From Pseudomonadota bacterium (GTDB taxonomy: Bacteria > Pseudomonadota > Gammaproteobacteria > Steroidobacterales > Woeseiaceae): a stretch of 64,000 bases of DNA. Positions 7,244 to 17,267 of the stretch are shown here, one piece after another. Both the position numbers and the translations under genes were made by a program. How positions within the stretch are numbered: the first letter of the stretch is position 1; every line of letters starts with the position of its first letter. Location of the stretch: contig JADFNS010000015.1 of the NCBI GenBank assembly GCA_022563255.1, positions 1 through 64,000 of the forward strand, given 5' to 3'. The notes under the pieces were generated by a model. It worked only from the letters and a program-made list of their open reading frames with translations, did not search any database and was not told the DNA's origin.

Positions 7244-7743
7244 GATTCGATACGCTCACGCACGCCTTGCAGCGCGTGCACTACGGTCAGTTCGCGCACG
7301 AGATCGCGATCGCCGGTGAATTGTTCGCGCCACGTGTCGACCAACGTATTTGCACCGTCGCGCACGGCCCATGCGAACCAGACCGTGCCAACCGGCTTCG
7401 CCTTGGTGCCACCAGCGGGACCGGCCACGCCGCTAACCGCCACCGCAATGTCTGCGCCGCTGAGTCCCAGCGCTCCCCTGGCCATCTCCTCAACCACTTT
7501 TTCGCTGACTGCGCCGTGTTCTTCGAGCGTCTTGTTCAGCACTCCGAGTACTGACTCCTTGGCACCATTGGAGTAACTCACGATGCCGTAAGCGAACACG
7601 ACCGAGCTACCGGGACAATCGGTAATGGCCTTTGCGATCCAGCCGCCCGTACAGGACTCCGCTGTGGCAACGGCTTTTCCGGACTTCGTGAGTTCCCCGA
7701 CGAGCGCCTGGGCCAGTTTTCGAATGGATTCGTGGTCAGCCAT
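7240..7743 (-). CDS. pncC: CinA-family nicotinamide-nucleotide amidase
   Basis: The 167 residues correspond to the C-terminal amidase domain of CinA only. Motifs: ATAESCTGGWIAKAIT (catalytic Ser region), GSSVVFAYGIVSYSN, and AVSGVAGPAGGTKAKPVGTVW. This domain deamidates NMN to nicotinate mononucleotide, salvaging pyridine nucleotides. Stand-alone versions are usual in gammaproteobacteria and commonly lie beside recA, as here. The ATG overlaps the stop region of the upstream glycosyltransferase by 8 bp. Confidence 0.92.
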   Translation of the reverse strand: MADHESIRKLAQALVGELTKSGKAVATAESCTGGWIAKAITDCPGSSVVFAYGIVSYSNGAKESVLGVLNKTLEEHGAVSEKVVEEMARGALGLSGADIAVAVSGVAGPAGGTKAKPVGTVWFAWAVRDGANTLVDTWREQFTGDRDLVRELTVVHALQGVRERIES

Positions 7744-8821
7744 TGACTACCGATTCGTAAAGTGCGATGTGCTTATCCGCCATCGTAGCGATCGAGAACT
7801 CTTTTTGCATCCGTTGCCGGCCTGCGATGCCCATTCCGTTCCGCATGTGGTCATCGTCGATCATATTGGCAATCGCCTCCCGCAATTTATCCGAGTCCTC
7901 GGCCGCAACCAGCAAACCACTTGTGCCGTGCGCGACAGCTTCCTTCACGCCACCGGCGTCAAATGCCACCACGGGCACACCGGCTGCCGCCGCTTTCAGC
8001 GTCGCGACGCCGAGCCCCTCGGAGAGCGCGGGATGGACCAACAAGTCGAAGCAACCGATGAAATCGTCAAGATCGTCACGAAATCCCGCGAACTGAACGA
8101 CGCCACCCAAACCCAGCGACGCTGCCTGAGACCGCAGCTGATTGTTGAGGTAGCCGTCACCAAAAATAATCAGTCGCAAGGCCTTGTGGCTTCGGACCAG
8201 GTCGGCAACCGCCTGCAAGAGATAGCGATGCCCCTTGCGCGGGATGAGTTGACCGGCTGTGGCGATCGTAAACACGTCCGGGGCCAGGTCGAATTCACGT
8301 CGAAACGCGCCGCAATCGGGCGACCGCGCGAACGCTGGCGAATCAACTGCACTGCGGATCACGGCAATGCGCTCGGGTTCGACGCCGTGTGCGCGCAATA
8401 CCGCGCCTATTGCCTGAGATATCGCGATGATTTTCCTGAAGGGCTTGTAACGCAGCGCTGCCAGCAAACGCATTTCCGTGCTGTCGACGCGTCGCGACAC
8501 GACCGCGGGAATATCCGCGAAAGACGCTGCAAGCCCGCCCAGAAGATCAGCCCCGCGGCGGCTGTGACAGTGCACGAGGTCGGGGGCCTGCTCTTTGAGA
8601 TATTGAGATAAACGGTACGCGAACGGCAGATCCAGGTCGCCCGCGCAGAAAAGGTTTTGCACTCGAATCCCGGCCTGTCGCGCGACGCCATCGATGCCGG
8701 AATCGGGCGGACAAACCAGCGTGTTGTCGTGGCCGCGCTCGCGTAACGCGTTGATCAGGTAGATAACCTGTTGCGGGCCGCCCAAAAAATGGCGCCCGGT
8801 TTCGACATGCAGTATTTTCAC
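7736..8821 (-). CDS. Glycosyltransferase family 4 (GT-B fold)
   Basis: The 361-residue product begins [20 protein letters not shown], a GT4 N-terminal donor/acceptor domain with the glycine loop. The C-terminal Rossmann domain has [28 protein letters not shown] and [19 protein letters not shown]. In the last segment the E-x7-E motif keeps its first Glu, but the second position is Lys. Substrate unknown; cytoplasmic, no signal peptide. The start is a GTG only 25 bp from the divergent mutS start. It heads an operon with pncC and thpR. Lipopolysaccharide or another surface glycan would be a guess; there are no other glycan genes nearby. Confidence 0.85.
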   Translation of the reverse strand: MKILHVETGRHFLGGPQQVIYLINALRERGHDNTLVCPPDSGIDGVARQAGIRVQNLFCAGDLDLPFAYRLSQYLKEQAPDLVHCHSRRGADLLGGLAASFADIPAVVSRRVDSTEMRLLAALRYKPFRKIIAISQAIGAVLRAHGVEPERIAVIRSAVDSPAFARSPDCGAFRREFDLAPDVFTIATAGQLIPRKGHRYLLQAVADLVRSHKALRLIIFGDGYLNNQLRSQAASLGLGGVVQFAGFRDDLDDFIGCFDLLVHPALSEGLGVATLKAAAAGVPVVAFDAGGVKEAVAHGTSGLLVAAEDSDKLREAIANMIDDDHMRNGMGIAGRQRMQKEFSIATMADKHIALYESVVNG

Positions 8822-8846
8822 CCGTCCATATTACAAAAAGAAGAGC

Positions 8847-11405
8847 ATGAAAGCTGAAGTCGCCCACGTTCACACGCCGATGATGCGCCAGTATCTGCGC
8901 ATCAAGTCGGATTACCCGGACATGCTGATGTTTTATCGCATGGGCGACTTTTACGAACTCTTTTACGACGACGCCAAACGCGCGGCTGTCCTGCTCGACA
9001 TCACGCTAACCGCGCGCGGCAAGTCGGGCGGCAACGCGATTCCCATGTGCGGCGTCCCGTACCATGCGATCGAAGGCTACCTGGCAAAACTCGTGCGCAA
9101 GGGCGAGTCGGTGGCGATCTGCGAGCAAATCGGCGACCCGGCAACCAGCAAGGGACCCGTGGAACGCAAAGTCACGCGCGTCGTTACGCCGGGCACCCTG
9201 ACCGATGAGGCATTGCTGTCCGCCACGCGTGACAACATCGTCGCCGCCGTGTTCGCCAGCGGCGGTGTTATCGGCCTCGCCTGGATGGACTTGTCGGCCG
9301 GACGTTTTCGTTTGACCGAAGCGCCGGATGAGGAATCGCTGCACGGCGAGATAGAGCGACTGCAGCCTGCGGAACTGATTGTCGACGAAGATCAATCGTT
9401 CGCCGCAACGTTTGCAGACAGCATTCGCGTGACACGCAGGCCGCCGTGGCATTTTGAACTCGACAGCGCGAAGCGACTCCTTTGCAGCCAGTTCGGCACG
9501 CGGGATTTACGTGGCTTCGGTTGCGAGGATTTTCCCCGTGGTATCGCCGCCGCCGGCGCATTGCTGCAGTACGTCACTGACACACAAAAGGCGGCGCTGC
9601 CCCATTTGCAGTCGATCAAGGTGGAACCTCGTGACGAGGCGATCATCATGGACAGTCCGACGCGCCGCAATCTTGAGCTCGAAACCTCCCTAAGCGGGCA
9701 GCACGAGCACACGCTCGCCGGCGTCATGGATCACTGCCAGACCGCGATGGGAAGTCGCTTGCTGCGCCGCTGGATGCAACGACCATTGCGTGCTTCGGCA
9801 ACGCTCAAAGCACGCTACCAAACACTCGATGCGTTGATTACGACGGGTGCTGACACCTCGATACAGGAATCTCTACGCGGCATCGGCGACGTCGAGCGTA
9901 TTCTTTCACGTGTTGCCCTTCGCTCAGCACGACCACGTGATCTGCGGCAACTTTGTGAAGCCGTTTCACGACTGCCCCAGCTGCGAAAGCAGCTCGCCGC
10001 CGTCGAGTCCCCGTTGCTTGCGGAACTCGCGGAGCAAATCGGCGAACATCGGTCAACGCATCATTTGCTGGAGAAAGCGATTATCGATAATCCACCGATG
10101 CTGATTCGCGACGGCGGAGTCATTGCACCCGGCTACGACGATGAACTCGACGACCTGCGGGCGATCGCCGGGAACGCGGACCAATATCTTGTCGACCTTG
10201 AAAAACGCGAGCGCCAGCGCACCGGTATCGCGACGCTGAAGCTCGGCTACAACCGCGTGCACGGCTACTACATTGAGATCAGCAAGGCGCAAGCCGATAA
10301 AGCGCCGCTGGAATACGTGCGTCGCCAGACGCTCAAAGCGGCCGAACGATATATCACGCCCGAGCTCAAGGACTTTGAAGACAAGGTTCTTGGCGCACGT
10401 GAGCGTGCATTGTCGCGAGAGAAATATCTCTACGAAGGGTTGCTCGACAAGCTGCATGAAGTGCTGGGCCAATTGCAGCTAAGCGCCGCAGGGCTGGCTG
10501 AACTCGACGTATTGGCCTGCCTTGCCGAGCGCGCGCAGACGCTGAACCTGGCGAAACCGGAAATCAGCCGCGAGCCCTGCATCGAAATCAAAGGCGGCCG
10601 GCACCTCGTCGTTGAGCAGGTCATCGATACGCCGTTCATCGCCAACGACGTCACACTAACCGCAGACAAGCGCCTGCTGGTCATCACCGGCCCGAACATG
10701 GGTGGCAAGTCAACCTACATGCGACAAACGGCGCTCATCGTCATATTGGCCCACGTTGGCAGCTTCGTGCCTGCCGACGAACTCAAAATCGGCCCTATTG
10801 ATCGCATCTTCACGCGCATCGGCGCATCGGACGATCTCGCGGGCGGCCGCTCGACGTTCATGGTCGAAATGACCGAGACAGCCACTATATTGAATAACGC
10901 GACCAGCCAGAGCCTGGTGCTCATGGACGAGATCGGTCGTGGCACAAGTACCTTCGATGGTTTGTCCCTGGCCTGGGCGGCGGCGCATTACATGGGGGAA
11001 AAGGCACGGGCATTCACGTTGTTCGCGACGCACTACTTCGAGCTGACAGCGCTCGCGCAGGAACTGCCAGGTTGCGACAATGTGCATCTCGACGCCACCG
11101 AACACGAGGGCCAGCTCGTGTTTTTGCACGCCGTGAAGCCAGGACCCGCCAACCAGAGTTACGGCCTGCAGGTTGCATCGCTGGCCGGCGTACCGAACAA
11201 CGTCATCCGGCTGGCAAAAACCTACCTCAAGACCCTGGAATCCCAACAGGTCGAGTACGGACAGGGCGTGCAGGCGCAGCTCAGTCTGAGCATCGGGGAA
11301 CCGGCCGCAGAGGATCCGCTACGAGTTGCGATCGAGAAACTCGACCCGGACTCCATGACCCCCAAACAAGCTTTAGCCGCCCTCTACAAATTGAAGGACC
11401 TGTAG
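8847..11405 (+). CDS. mutS: DNA mismatch repair protein MutS
   Basis: Full-length MutS, 852 residues. N-terminal mismatch-binding domain with the F-x-E motif in [11 protein letters not shown] (about residues 33-43). Connector and lever/clamp domains follow, then the ABC ATPase: Walker [15 protein letters not shown] (about 614-627), signature and Walker [13 protein letters not shown], then [11 protein letters not shown]. It recognises mismatches and recruits MutL. The ATG has AGAAGAG upstream. Its promoter must lie within the 25-bp gap or inside the divergent glycosyltransferase gene. In Escherichia mutS is also in this chromosomal region. Confidence 0.98.
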   Translation: MKAEVAHVHTPMMRQYLRIKSDYPDMLMFYRMGDFYELFYDDAKRAAVLLDITLTARGKSGGNAIPMCGVPYHAIEGYLAKLVRKGESVAICEQIGDPATSKGPVERKVTRVVTPGTLTDEALLSATRDNIVAAVFASGGVIGLAWMDLSAGRFRLTEAPDEESLHGEIERLQPAELIVDEDQSFAATFADSIRVTRRPPWHFELDSAKRLLCSQFGTRDLRGFGCEDFPRGIAAAGALLQYVTDTQKAALPHLQSIKVEPRDEAIIMDSPTRRNLELETSLSGQHEHTLAGVMDHCQTAMGSRLLRRWMQRPLRASATLKARYQTLDALITTGADTSIQESLRGIGDVERILSRVALRSARPRDLRQLCEAVSRLPQLRKQLAAVESPLLAELAEQIGEHRSTHHLLEKAIIDNPPMLIRDGGVIAPGYDDELDDLRAIAGNADQYLVDLEKRERQRTGIATLKLGYNRVHGYYIEISKAQADKAPLEYVRRQTLKAAERYITPELKDFEDKVLGARERALSREKYLYEGLLDKLHEVLGQLQLSAAGLAELDVLACLAERAQTLNLAKPEISREPCIEIKGGRHLVVEQVIDTPFIANDVTLTADKRLLVITGPNMGGKSTYMRQTALIVILAHVGSFVPADELKIGPIDRIFTRIGASDDLAGGRSTFMVEMTETATILNNATSQSLVLMDEIGRGTSTFDGLSLAWAAAHYMGEKARAFTLFATHYFELTALAQELPGCDNVHLDATEHEGQLVFLHAVKPGPANQSYGLQVASLAGVPNNVIRLAKTYLKTLESQQVEYGQGVQAQLSLSIGEPAAEDPLRVAIEKLDPDSMTPKQALAALYKLKDL

Positions 11406-11410
11406 CGAAA

Positions 11411-12001
11411 TCAACGCAAAAACTCCCCCCGCTTGAAAAATGCCGCCGCCTGATCCACTACCTCGCCCGACACGAGCATGCCCTTGTGACTCACGTGCAT
11501 GATCAGGTGATCTTTCGCACCGTCAAGACGCGTTTCTGAGACAGCGACAGTGCCATCATTGTCCTCCCGAAAGTCGGCCACGAAGCGGCCGAACCCGATT
11601 GGCACATTGCCGGCAATCACACCGATATCGCGCTCTGCGGCAACGCTCGTTGCCCAGTCGTTGGCGGATCGATGTATGACGGCCGCCGACAGGGAATTGC
11701 CCAGGATGTCTTCTGCCCACTGAAATTCGTTGAGAATTCTGGCCGCCCGCGAACCCGTCAGGGGCGAGCCGATGCAGACGACCCTGCCCGGTAACGCGTG
11801 CGGATCGTTGGCTAACGAGCGCAGCGCCAGTATGCCGCCAAGGCTGTGTCCGAGAATGTGGACGCCGTCGAGGCCCTGATGAAGTATGAATTTGGAAAGT
11901 GCCGCCGCGTTTTCATCGAGTGTGCCGCGAACCGACGGGTAGCTGAACAGCGATACGCGCATTCCGTACTCGCGCTCGAGGCGGCGCTTGATCAGGTACA
12001 T
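11411..12001 (-). CDS. Alpha/beta hydrolase, lipase/esterase-like; true start uncertain
   Basis: From the only ATG (12001) the product is 196 residues. It carries HILGHSLGGILALR with nucleophile Ser in G-x-S-x-G, a likely Asp in DNDGTVAVSETR and a likely His in LIMHVSHKGML. The same frame stays open upstream and encodes [14 protein letters not shown], the family's HG oxyanion-hole motif, before the ATG. The real protein therefore very probably starts further up, overlapping the aspS 3' end, but no in-frame ATG, GTG or TTG exists there; ATT at 12037 and ATC at 12049 are the only near candidates. Convergent with mutS (5 bp apart). Substrate unknown. Confidence 0.75.
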   Translation of the reverse strand: MYLIKRRLEREYGMRVSLFSYPSVRGTLDENAAALSKFILHQGLDGVHILGHSLGGILALRSLANDPHALPGRVVCIGSPLTGSRAARILNEFQWAEDILGNSLSAAVIHRSANDWATSVAAERDIGVIAGNVPIGFGRFVADFREDNDGTVAVSETRLDGAKDHLIMHVSHKGMLVSGEVVDQAAAFFKRGEFLR

Positions 12002-12036
12002 GCCAACCCCGTGGGAGAGGTAACCGTGTACGCAAA

Positions 12037-13806
12037 TTACGTTCTTGATGTCCGTAGGCGGATGCCTGTTTCTTTTAGCTGGTCCGCGGACACTTCGCCC
12101 GGCGCATTGGTCAACGGGCAGCTTGCCGACTGCGTCTTCGGGAAAGCGATGACGTCGCGGATGCTGTCGGCGCCTGCCATGAGCATAACGATTCGATCGA
12201 GGCCGAACGCGATGCCACCGTGCGGCGGACAGCCATATTGCAGCGCCTCCAGCAGAAAACCAAACTTCTCATCGGCTTCTTCCTTGCTGATGCCCAGCAA
12301 ATCGAATACGGCCGCCTGAGTTTTCCGGTCATGAATACGAATTGAGCCGCCACCGATTTCGGAGCCGTTCAACACCATATCGTATGCGCGTGACAATGCC
12401 GCACCCGGATCCGCACGCAGCGCTTCGGGATCGGCAACGCTCGGCGCTGTAAACGGGTGATGCAATGCCGTCCAGCGTTTGGTCGCCGCATCTTTTTCGA
12501 ACATCGGAAAGTCCACGACCCACAATGGCGCCCAGCCCTCGGCAACGAGGCCACGATCTTCGGCCACCTTGACGCGCAGCGCGCCGAGCGCGTCATTAAC
12601 GATGCGGGCCTTGTCGGCGCCGAAGAAAATCAGGTCGCCCGATTTTGCGACCGTGCGTTCGATGATGCCGGTGACCGCATCATCGGGCAGAAACTTGAGG
12701 ATCGGCGACTGCAGTCCGTCACGGCCCGCGGCAACGTCGTTGACTTTGATGTACGCCAGTCCCTTCGCGCCATAACGACCAACAAACGCCGTGTAATCGT
12801 CAATGACCTTGCGGCTCATTTCCGCGCCGCCCGGAATGCACAGCGCGGCAACGCGTCCTTCCGGATCTGCCGCAGGTCCGGCGAATACCTTGAAATCGAC
12901 GGAACTCATGAGATCGGCCACTTCAATGAGTTCGAAGTCGATGCGCAAGTCCGGTTTGTCCGATCCGAAACGCTGCAAGGCCTCCGCATAACTCATGCGC
13001 GGGAACGATTCCGGCAAGTCGACCCCCATCGCTTCCTTGAAGACATGTCGCATCATGTCTTCCATGATGCCGATCACCGCGTCTTCGTCGACAAAACTCA
13101 TCTCAACGTCGAGCTGTGTGAACTCCGGTTGCCGATCGGCGCGCAAATCTTCATCGCGGAAGCAACGCACGATCTGGTAATAGCGATCGAGGCCCGCCAT
13201 CATCAGCAATTGCTTGAATATCTGCGGCGACTGCGGCAGGGCGAAAAATTTACCCGGGTGCGTACGGCTCGGCACGATGTAGTCGCGCGCGCCCTCCGGC
13301 GTTGCGCGCGTCAACATCGGCGTCTCAACATCGATAAAACCCTTGTCGTCGAGAAAGCTGCGCATCGCAGCTGTCACCTTGTGGCGCAACATCAGGTTGC
13401 CGAGCATTTCTTCCCGGCGCAGGTCGAGATAGCGATACTTGAGGCGAATGTCTTCGTTGGCCTGTTCGTCATGGTGAAACGGCGGCGTCTTCGATTTATT
13501 CAATATCTCGAGTTCATGCGCCAGCACTTCGATCCGGCCCGTGCGCATATTGGCGTTGACGGTACCATCCGGACGCGGGCGAACAACACCCTTCACTTTG
13601 AGGACGTATTCCGAGCGAATGCGCTCGGCTGCCGCGAAGATTTCCGCGCGATCGGGGTCGAAAACGACCTGCAGCAAACCCTCTCGATCGCGGAGATCGA
13701 TGAAGATCACGCCGCCATGGTCGCGACGCCGGTGAACCCAGCCGCACACCTCGATCTCCTGACTCACCAGAGACTCGCTGATCTCTCCGCAATAATGGCT
13801 ACGCAT
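12037..13806 (-). CDS. aspS: Aspartyl-tRNA synthetase
   Basis: A 589-residue bacterial-type class IIb synthetase. N-terminal OB-fold anticodon domain ([21 protein letters not shown]), catalytic motifs with [25 protein letters not shown], then the GAD insertion typical of bacterial AspRS, and motif 3 [15 protein letters not shown]-terminal [18 protein letters not shown]. Charges tRNA-Asp (possibly tRNA-Asn too if a GatCAB amidotransferase exists elsewhere). Its last bases overlap the open frame of the hydrolase gene. In relatives aspS lies next to the DUF502 and FmdB genes; here a large fusion gene separates them. Confidence 0.97.
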   Translation of the reverse strand: MRSHYCGEISESLVSQEIEVCGWVHRRRDHGGVIFIDLRDREGLLQVVFDPDRAEIFAAAERIRSEYVLKVKGVVRPRPDGTVNANMRTGRIEVLAHELEILNKSKTPPFHHDEQANEDIRLKYRYLDLRREEMLGNLMLRHKVTAAMRSFLDDKGFIDVETPMLTRATPEGARDYIVPSRTHPGKFFALPQSPQIFKQLLMMAGLDRYYQIVRCFRDEDLRADRQPEFTQLDVEMSFVDEDAVIGIMEDMMRHVFKEAMGVDLPESFPRMSYAEALQRFGSDKPDLRIDFELIEVADLMSSVDFKVFAGPAADPEGRVAALCIPGGAEMSRKVIDDYTAFVGRYGAKGLAYIKVNDVAAGRDGLQSPILKFLPDDAVTGIIERTVAKSGDLIFFGADKARIVNDALGALRVKVAEDRGLVAEGWAPLWVVDFPMFEKDAATKRWTALHHPFTAPSVADPEALRADPGAALSRAYDMVLNGSEIGGGSIRIHDRKTQAAVFDLLGISKEEADEKFGFLLEALQYGCPPHGGIAFGLDRIVMLMAGADSIRDVIAFPKTQSASCPLTNAPGEVSADQLKETGIRLRTSRT

Positions 13807-13874
13807 CGCTAAACCTGAGGACTTTGCTTGAAAAAAGAGGCGGAATGGTACGGCTTGAGGGTCGGTGGCGCAAG

Positions 13875-16181
13875 CTAATCCACGACCCCTAAATACTTGT
13901 CCAGCCAGCCCAGCGTTTCACCTTTGACGATTCGCGCCGGCACGAAATGACCCGTCGGCTCTACTACATGTTTTTTGTCCGCGGCATCGGTACCCAGCCG
14001 GTCGAAAAACGGTTTCGACGACGATTCATATCGAAAATCAGTATCGTACAGACCGCTGAATTGCAGCACCGGCACCTGCACGTGTGGCAAATAGTGAACA
14101 ACATTAATGTCCGCGTGATCGAGGGCGTTAATTCCCGCCTGATTCAGGATGCCAACTTTGATCCTCGGTTCGACAGCCAGGACGATCGCTCCCATCCTGC
14201 CGCCCCAGCTATAACCATAGTAGCTGAAGCTGTCTGTTTCGATATCGGGCCGAGTCTCAAGGTAATCGATCATGCGGCGGAATTCCCGAACCTCTTCAAT
14301 CGCCAGATTCCGGCCGCTGTGCGTGCGCCAATCCGGCGCTGGAGTCACCCGGCGTTCGAACATGCCCTTCATTATTGGATACGCGACGGCGCGACCATTG
14401 CGCAACGCGAAATCCAGCGCCATACCAACCTGGTCTATCGAATCCAGATACAGAGGCGAAGAACCCGGCCAGAAAAGGATCGTCTGGTAACGCGATGCTT
14501 CGCGCTCCGGCAGGTACAAGTAAACAGTCAGACGCTCGCCGCTGAGCGGACTGTCCAGAGTGATGCGCTGGCGCGTCCAGTGACGATACTCGGTGGTTTT
14601 CTCAACGACGGCGTGCAACGGGCCCGGATCGTAGTCGAAATCACTCAATCTGGCCGCGAAGACTTCGTCTGAAACCGGATCGGCCAGGCGCGGGATTTCT
14701 GCGTCCACCACGGGCTTGGCCGCCGCGACCATCGCAGTCGTTTCTTCATTCGTTGATACGAGACGAAACCCGTTCGTCCTGGAACGATCCATCGCGTCGC
14801 GCCTGTCCGCAATCGAGATGCCTTCCTCAACAACATACAGGGCGTCGTTAAAGGCACCACCAACAATCACTCGTTGATCGTCGCCCGCCAGATTTTGACA
14901 CCATTCGCGAACATTGCCGGCCATGTCGAAGGTGCCGGTCCAGCCGATTCCCGGGTATTCGCCAACCGCAGAAATTGCGTCACGATCCAGGTTACTGGCT
15001 GGCAACTGCCATGCCAGCATGCCCATCGCGAATGCCCGCCGCCAGTGATGAATAGTGGGAAGTTCCCGCTTCGAAAATCGCGCGAAGGCGGCAGCTTCAT
15101 ACCAACTGATTCCGGCTACCGGATAATCTTCCTCGCCGTCCCGGTAGGTCCCGGCTTCCCACGTACTCGGCCCGGCACGACCCGTCTTGTCGACGAATAA
15201 CGCTATTGCTTCTGCAAAAGTAATTGACTGGCCGTCCCGCACGAAATCGTGCTCCCACAGATCATGTCGCTTGTAAGCACCGGCATCGACAAATGACTGA
15301 TATTCCCGATTGGTCACTTCGTAGCGGCCCATAAAGAAATCACGAAATTCGATTAACTCGCCGTCGATCAGTGCGTCCCAGCCTGGCACGCGCAGCATGC
15401 CCTCCGGAATCGCCCCCACCTCATCAAGCGTAAAGCTTCCCGGGTGGACATTCGCGAATCCGGCCTCGGGATCTTTTTGGACCGAAAGTTCCTGATGACC
15501 TCGCAGACCACCACCAATCGCCCGCAGCAACGGGTTGTAACCCTCCAACTCTATCTTGAGCAGCGACATTCCGAATGGAATTTGGATATCGTACAACGGT
15601 GTAACCCCGATCGCCTGCCATGCTGACTCCGGACTTGTGTACTCTCGCCGATACACTGTGGCACCCACGGGCGTCGACGGAATGGATGTCGTCCAGGTAA
15701 ACGTATCCCAGATTTGCTGCATTTCCGGGTCGCCCGGAATGATTTCCCCAACATTTCTGGCGATTGTGTACGCCGCTTCCAGCTCACCGCTCTCGACCAA
15801 ACTCTCGATTTCTGTCATCGCTACATCGCGCGCCCAGCGAACGTCGCTGCCCGAATACCACCAGCCGCCTGCGGCGATTCCCACAACAACGACGACAGAA
15901 ATGAACAACACGGGCGTCTTGTAGATCGGCGCCGTATTGCCGTCCAAACGGGTCGTCGCTTTGATGCCGTCGGGGGTCAGATCGTAGGCCCAGGCGATGA
16001 TGATCGCGGGCACGAAGCCGATGATCAGGATTAGAAAAACAAGTTTGGAGGACCAATGCGGCAACTCAAGAATGGATCCGAGCAAATCCGCAACCTGCAA
16101 CAGGACCCACGAAGAAACAACGTAGGCTACGACGACGCGCAAGACCTTTCGGCGTTGCAGTTCCTGTAGAAATTGCCCCAT
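13875..16181 (-). CDS. Membrane-anchored PEGA / formylglycine-generating-enzyme-like / alpha-beta hydrolase fusion
   Basis: A 768-residue multidomain protein. Residues 1-70 ([19 protein letters not shown], two helices, [11 protein letters not shown]) match the membrane module seen at the N-terminus of adenylate-cyclase- and TPR-type signalling proteins; a third helix lies at about 88-108. Residues ~168-235 resemble a PEGA domain ([21 protein letters not shown]). Residues ~259-476 are an FGE/SUMF1 fold ([50 protein letters not shown]). Residues ~500-768 are a prolyl-oligopeptidase/dienelactone-type hydrolase with Ser658 in GYSWGG, Asp713 or Asp715, and His745. The C-terminal part is probably periplasmic. 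Substrate unknown. Kinase-PEGA-FGE proteins are known; here the membrane module takes the kinase's place. Confidence 0.8.
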   Translation of the reverse strand: MGQFLQELQRRKVLRVVVAYVVSSWVLLQVADLLGSILELPHWSSKLVFLILIIGFVPAIIIAWAYDLTPDGIKATTRLDGNTAPIYKTPVLFISVVVVVGIAAGGWWYSGSDVRWARDVAMTEIESLVESGELEAAYTIARNVGEIIPGDPEMQQIWDTFTWTTSIPSTPVGATVYRREYTSPESAWQAIGVTPLYDIQIPFGMSLLKIELEGYNPLLRAIGGGLRGHQELSVQKDPEAGFANVHPGSFTLDEVGAIPEGMLRVPGWDALIDGELIEFRDFFMGRYEVTNREYQSFVDAGAYKRHDLWEHDFVRDGQSITFAEAIALFVDKTGRAGPSTWEAGTYRDGEEDYPVAGISWYEAAAFARFSKRELPTIHHWRRAFAMGMLAWQLPASNLDRDAISAVGEYPGIGWTGTFDMAGNVREWCQNLAGDDQRVIVGGAFNDALYVVEEGISIADRRDAMDRSRTNGFRLVSTNEETTAMVAAAKPVVDAEIPRLADPVSDEVFAARLSDFDYDPGPLHAVVEKTTEYRHWTRQRITLDSPLSGERLTVYLYLPEREASRYQTILFWPGSSPLYLDSIDQVGMALDFALRNGRAVAYPIMKGMFERRVTPAPDWRTHSGRNLAIEEVREFRRMIDYLETRPDIETDSFSYYGYSWGGRMGAIVLAVEPRIKVGILNQAGINALDHADINVVHYLPHVQVPVLQFSGLYDTDFRYESSSKPFFDRLGTDAADKKHVVEPTGHFVPARIVKGETLGWLDKYLGVVD

Positions 16182-16202
16182 CAGGGTGCTAAAGATACCA
16201 CG

Positions 16203-16853
16203 CTATGCCTTGTCTTCCGGCAATTCCAGCGGTAGCTCAGCCGTCTGTTCCTTGCTCCAGGTCGGAATAACAACGCCCAGCGAGATGATCATCTTCAATG
16301 CCTCGTCCACTTCCATGTCCAGCGTCATAATGTCTTTCTTCGGCACAATGATGATGAAACCCGACGTCGGATTCGGCGTAGTCGGTACAAAACAGCACAC
16401 CACTTCTTCGCCCGTGCGGCCCTGCACTTCGCCCAGTTTGGTCGCCGTCTGAAACGCGAGGCTGTAGACGCCCTTGCGCGGATACTCGATCAGCAGCACC
16501 TTCTTGAAGGACTGGCTGGAATCGGAAAAAACCATCTCGGCAAAATTTTTGGCGGCGGAATAGATCGCGCGCACGATCGGAATACGGTGCAACAGCGATT
16601 CCCAGCCAGTGACGAACGCACGGCCAACAAAGTTGGCCGCAAGTATGCCAGTGACCAGGAGTACAACCAGCATAAGTATCACGCCGAGCCCTGGTATGTG
16701 AAACCCCAGTAACTCGTCCGGTCGATACTGCGCGGGAATCAACAACAGCGTGCGGTCCATGATGCCGACCGCAAAGGTGAGCAACAGGTACGTCACTGCC
16801 AGCGGCGCCCAGACCAGAAAACCGGCAACCAGATATCGACGCAAGCGCTTCAT
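16203..16853 (-). CDS. DUF502 family membrane protein
   Basis: The 216-residue product has two N-terminal transmembrane segments (about 8-28 and 55-80) separated by a short loop. A conserved segment follows with RIPIVRAIYSAAKNFAEM and, further on, KKVLLIEYPRKGVYSLAFQT, CCFVPTTPNPTSGFI and ALKMIISLGVV, all hallmarks of DUF502. The function is not established. Its place between aspS and an FmdB zinc-ribbon gene is conserved in many proteobacteria, here broken on the aspS side by the fusion gene. It is probably co-transcribed with the FmdB gene 10 bp upstream. Confidence 0.88.
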   Translation of the reverse strand: MKRLRRYLVAGFLVWAPLAVTYLLLTFAVGIMDRTLLLIPAQYRPDELLGFHIPGLGVILMLVVLLVTGILAANFVGRAFVTGWESLLHRIPIVRAIYSAAKNFAEMVFSDSSQSFKKVLLIEYPRKGVYSLAFQTATKLGEVQGRTGEEVVCCFVPTTPNPTSGFIIIVPKKDIMTLDMEVDEALKMIISLGVVIPTWSKEQTAELPLELPEDKA

Positions 16854-16863
16854 GTCATCAGCC

Positions 16864-17190
16864 TCACGCCGATTTGACCTTGCTGTCGGTCGTCGTTTTT
16901 TTCGTTTCCGTTTTCGCCTCTGTTTTCTTTTTTGATTTGCCCGAGTCCTTCTCTTTATCCTTGGTATCGGCGCTTGTATCCTTGTCTCCGGCGATATTGC
17001 GTTTATCGCCGGTCTTGAAGTCGGTTTCGTACCAGCCTTTTCCCTTCAGACGAAACTTGGGCGCGGACAGCAGCCTGCGAAGCGATGTCTCGCCGCATTC
17101 AGGGCAGTCCACCAATACCGGGTCGGCCATTTTTTGCAGGGCGTCGAACGTATGTTCGCAGCTCCTGCAGGCGTATTCGTAGATCGGCAT
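16864..17190 (-). CDS. FmdB-family zinc-ribbon protein
   Basis: A 108-residue protein starting MPIYEYACRSCEHTFD. Two CxxC pairs (CRSC, CPEC) form a rubredoxin-like zinc ribbon in the first 40 residues, followed by RRLLSAPKFRLKGKGWYETDFK, the FmdB/putative regulatory family pattern. The C-terminal third is a low-complexity Lys/Asp/Glu/Thr tail and probably disordered. Function unknown. First gene of a likely operon with the DUF502 gene. Confidence 0.88.
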   Translation of the reverse strand: MPIYEYACRSCEHTFDALQKMADPVLVDCPECGETSLRRLLSAPKFRLKGKGWYETDFKTGDKRNIAGDKDTSADTKDKEKDSGKSKKKTEAKTETKKTTTDSKVKSA

Positions 17191-17240
17191 TCGTTTAAAG
17201 CTCCAGTGATTGCAGTGACGACCGAGGGATGCACATTATA

Positions 17241-17264
17241 GTAGGAGCGCCCCCCGGTGCGCGA
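17241..17264 (+). repeat. REP element between clpB and the FmdB gene
   Basis: GTAGGAGCGC followed by a C-rich loop and GTGCGCGAC: the GTAG head and short GC stem as in the other REP copies of the window. It lies 3 bp beyond the clpB stop codon with its tail toward clpB. Confidence 0.5.
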
Positions 17265-17267
17265 CTA

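Noticed and set aside
12457-13812. A 451-codon frame opposite aspS
   Set aside because: Shadow frame of a high-GC gene, with no recognisable motifs; aspS is unambiguous on the other strand.
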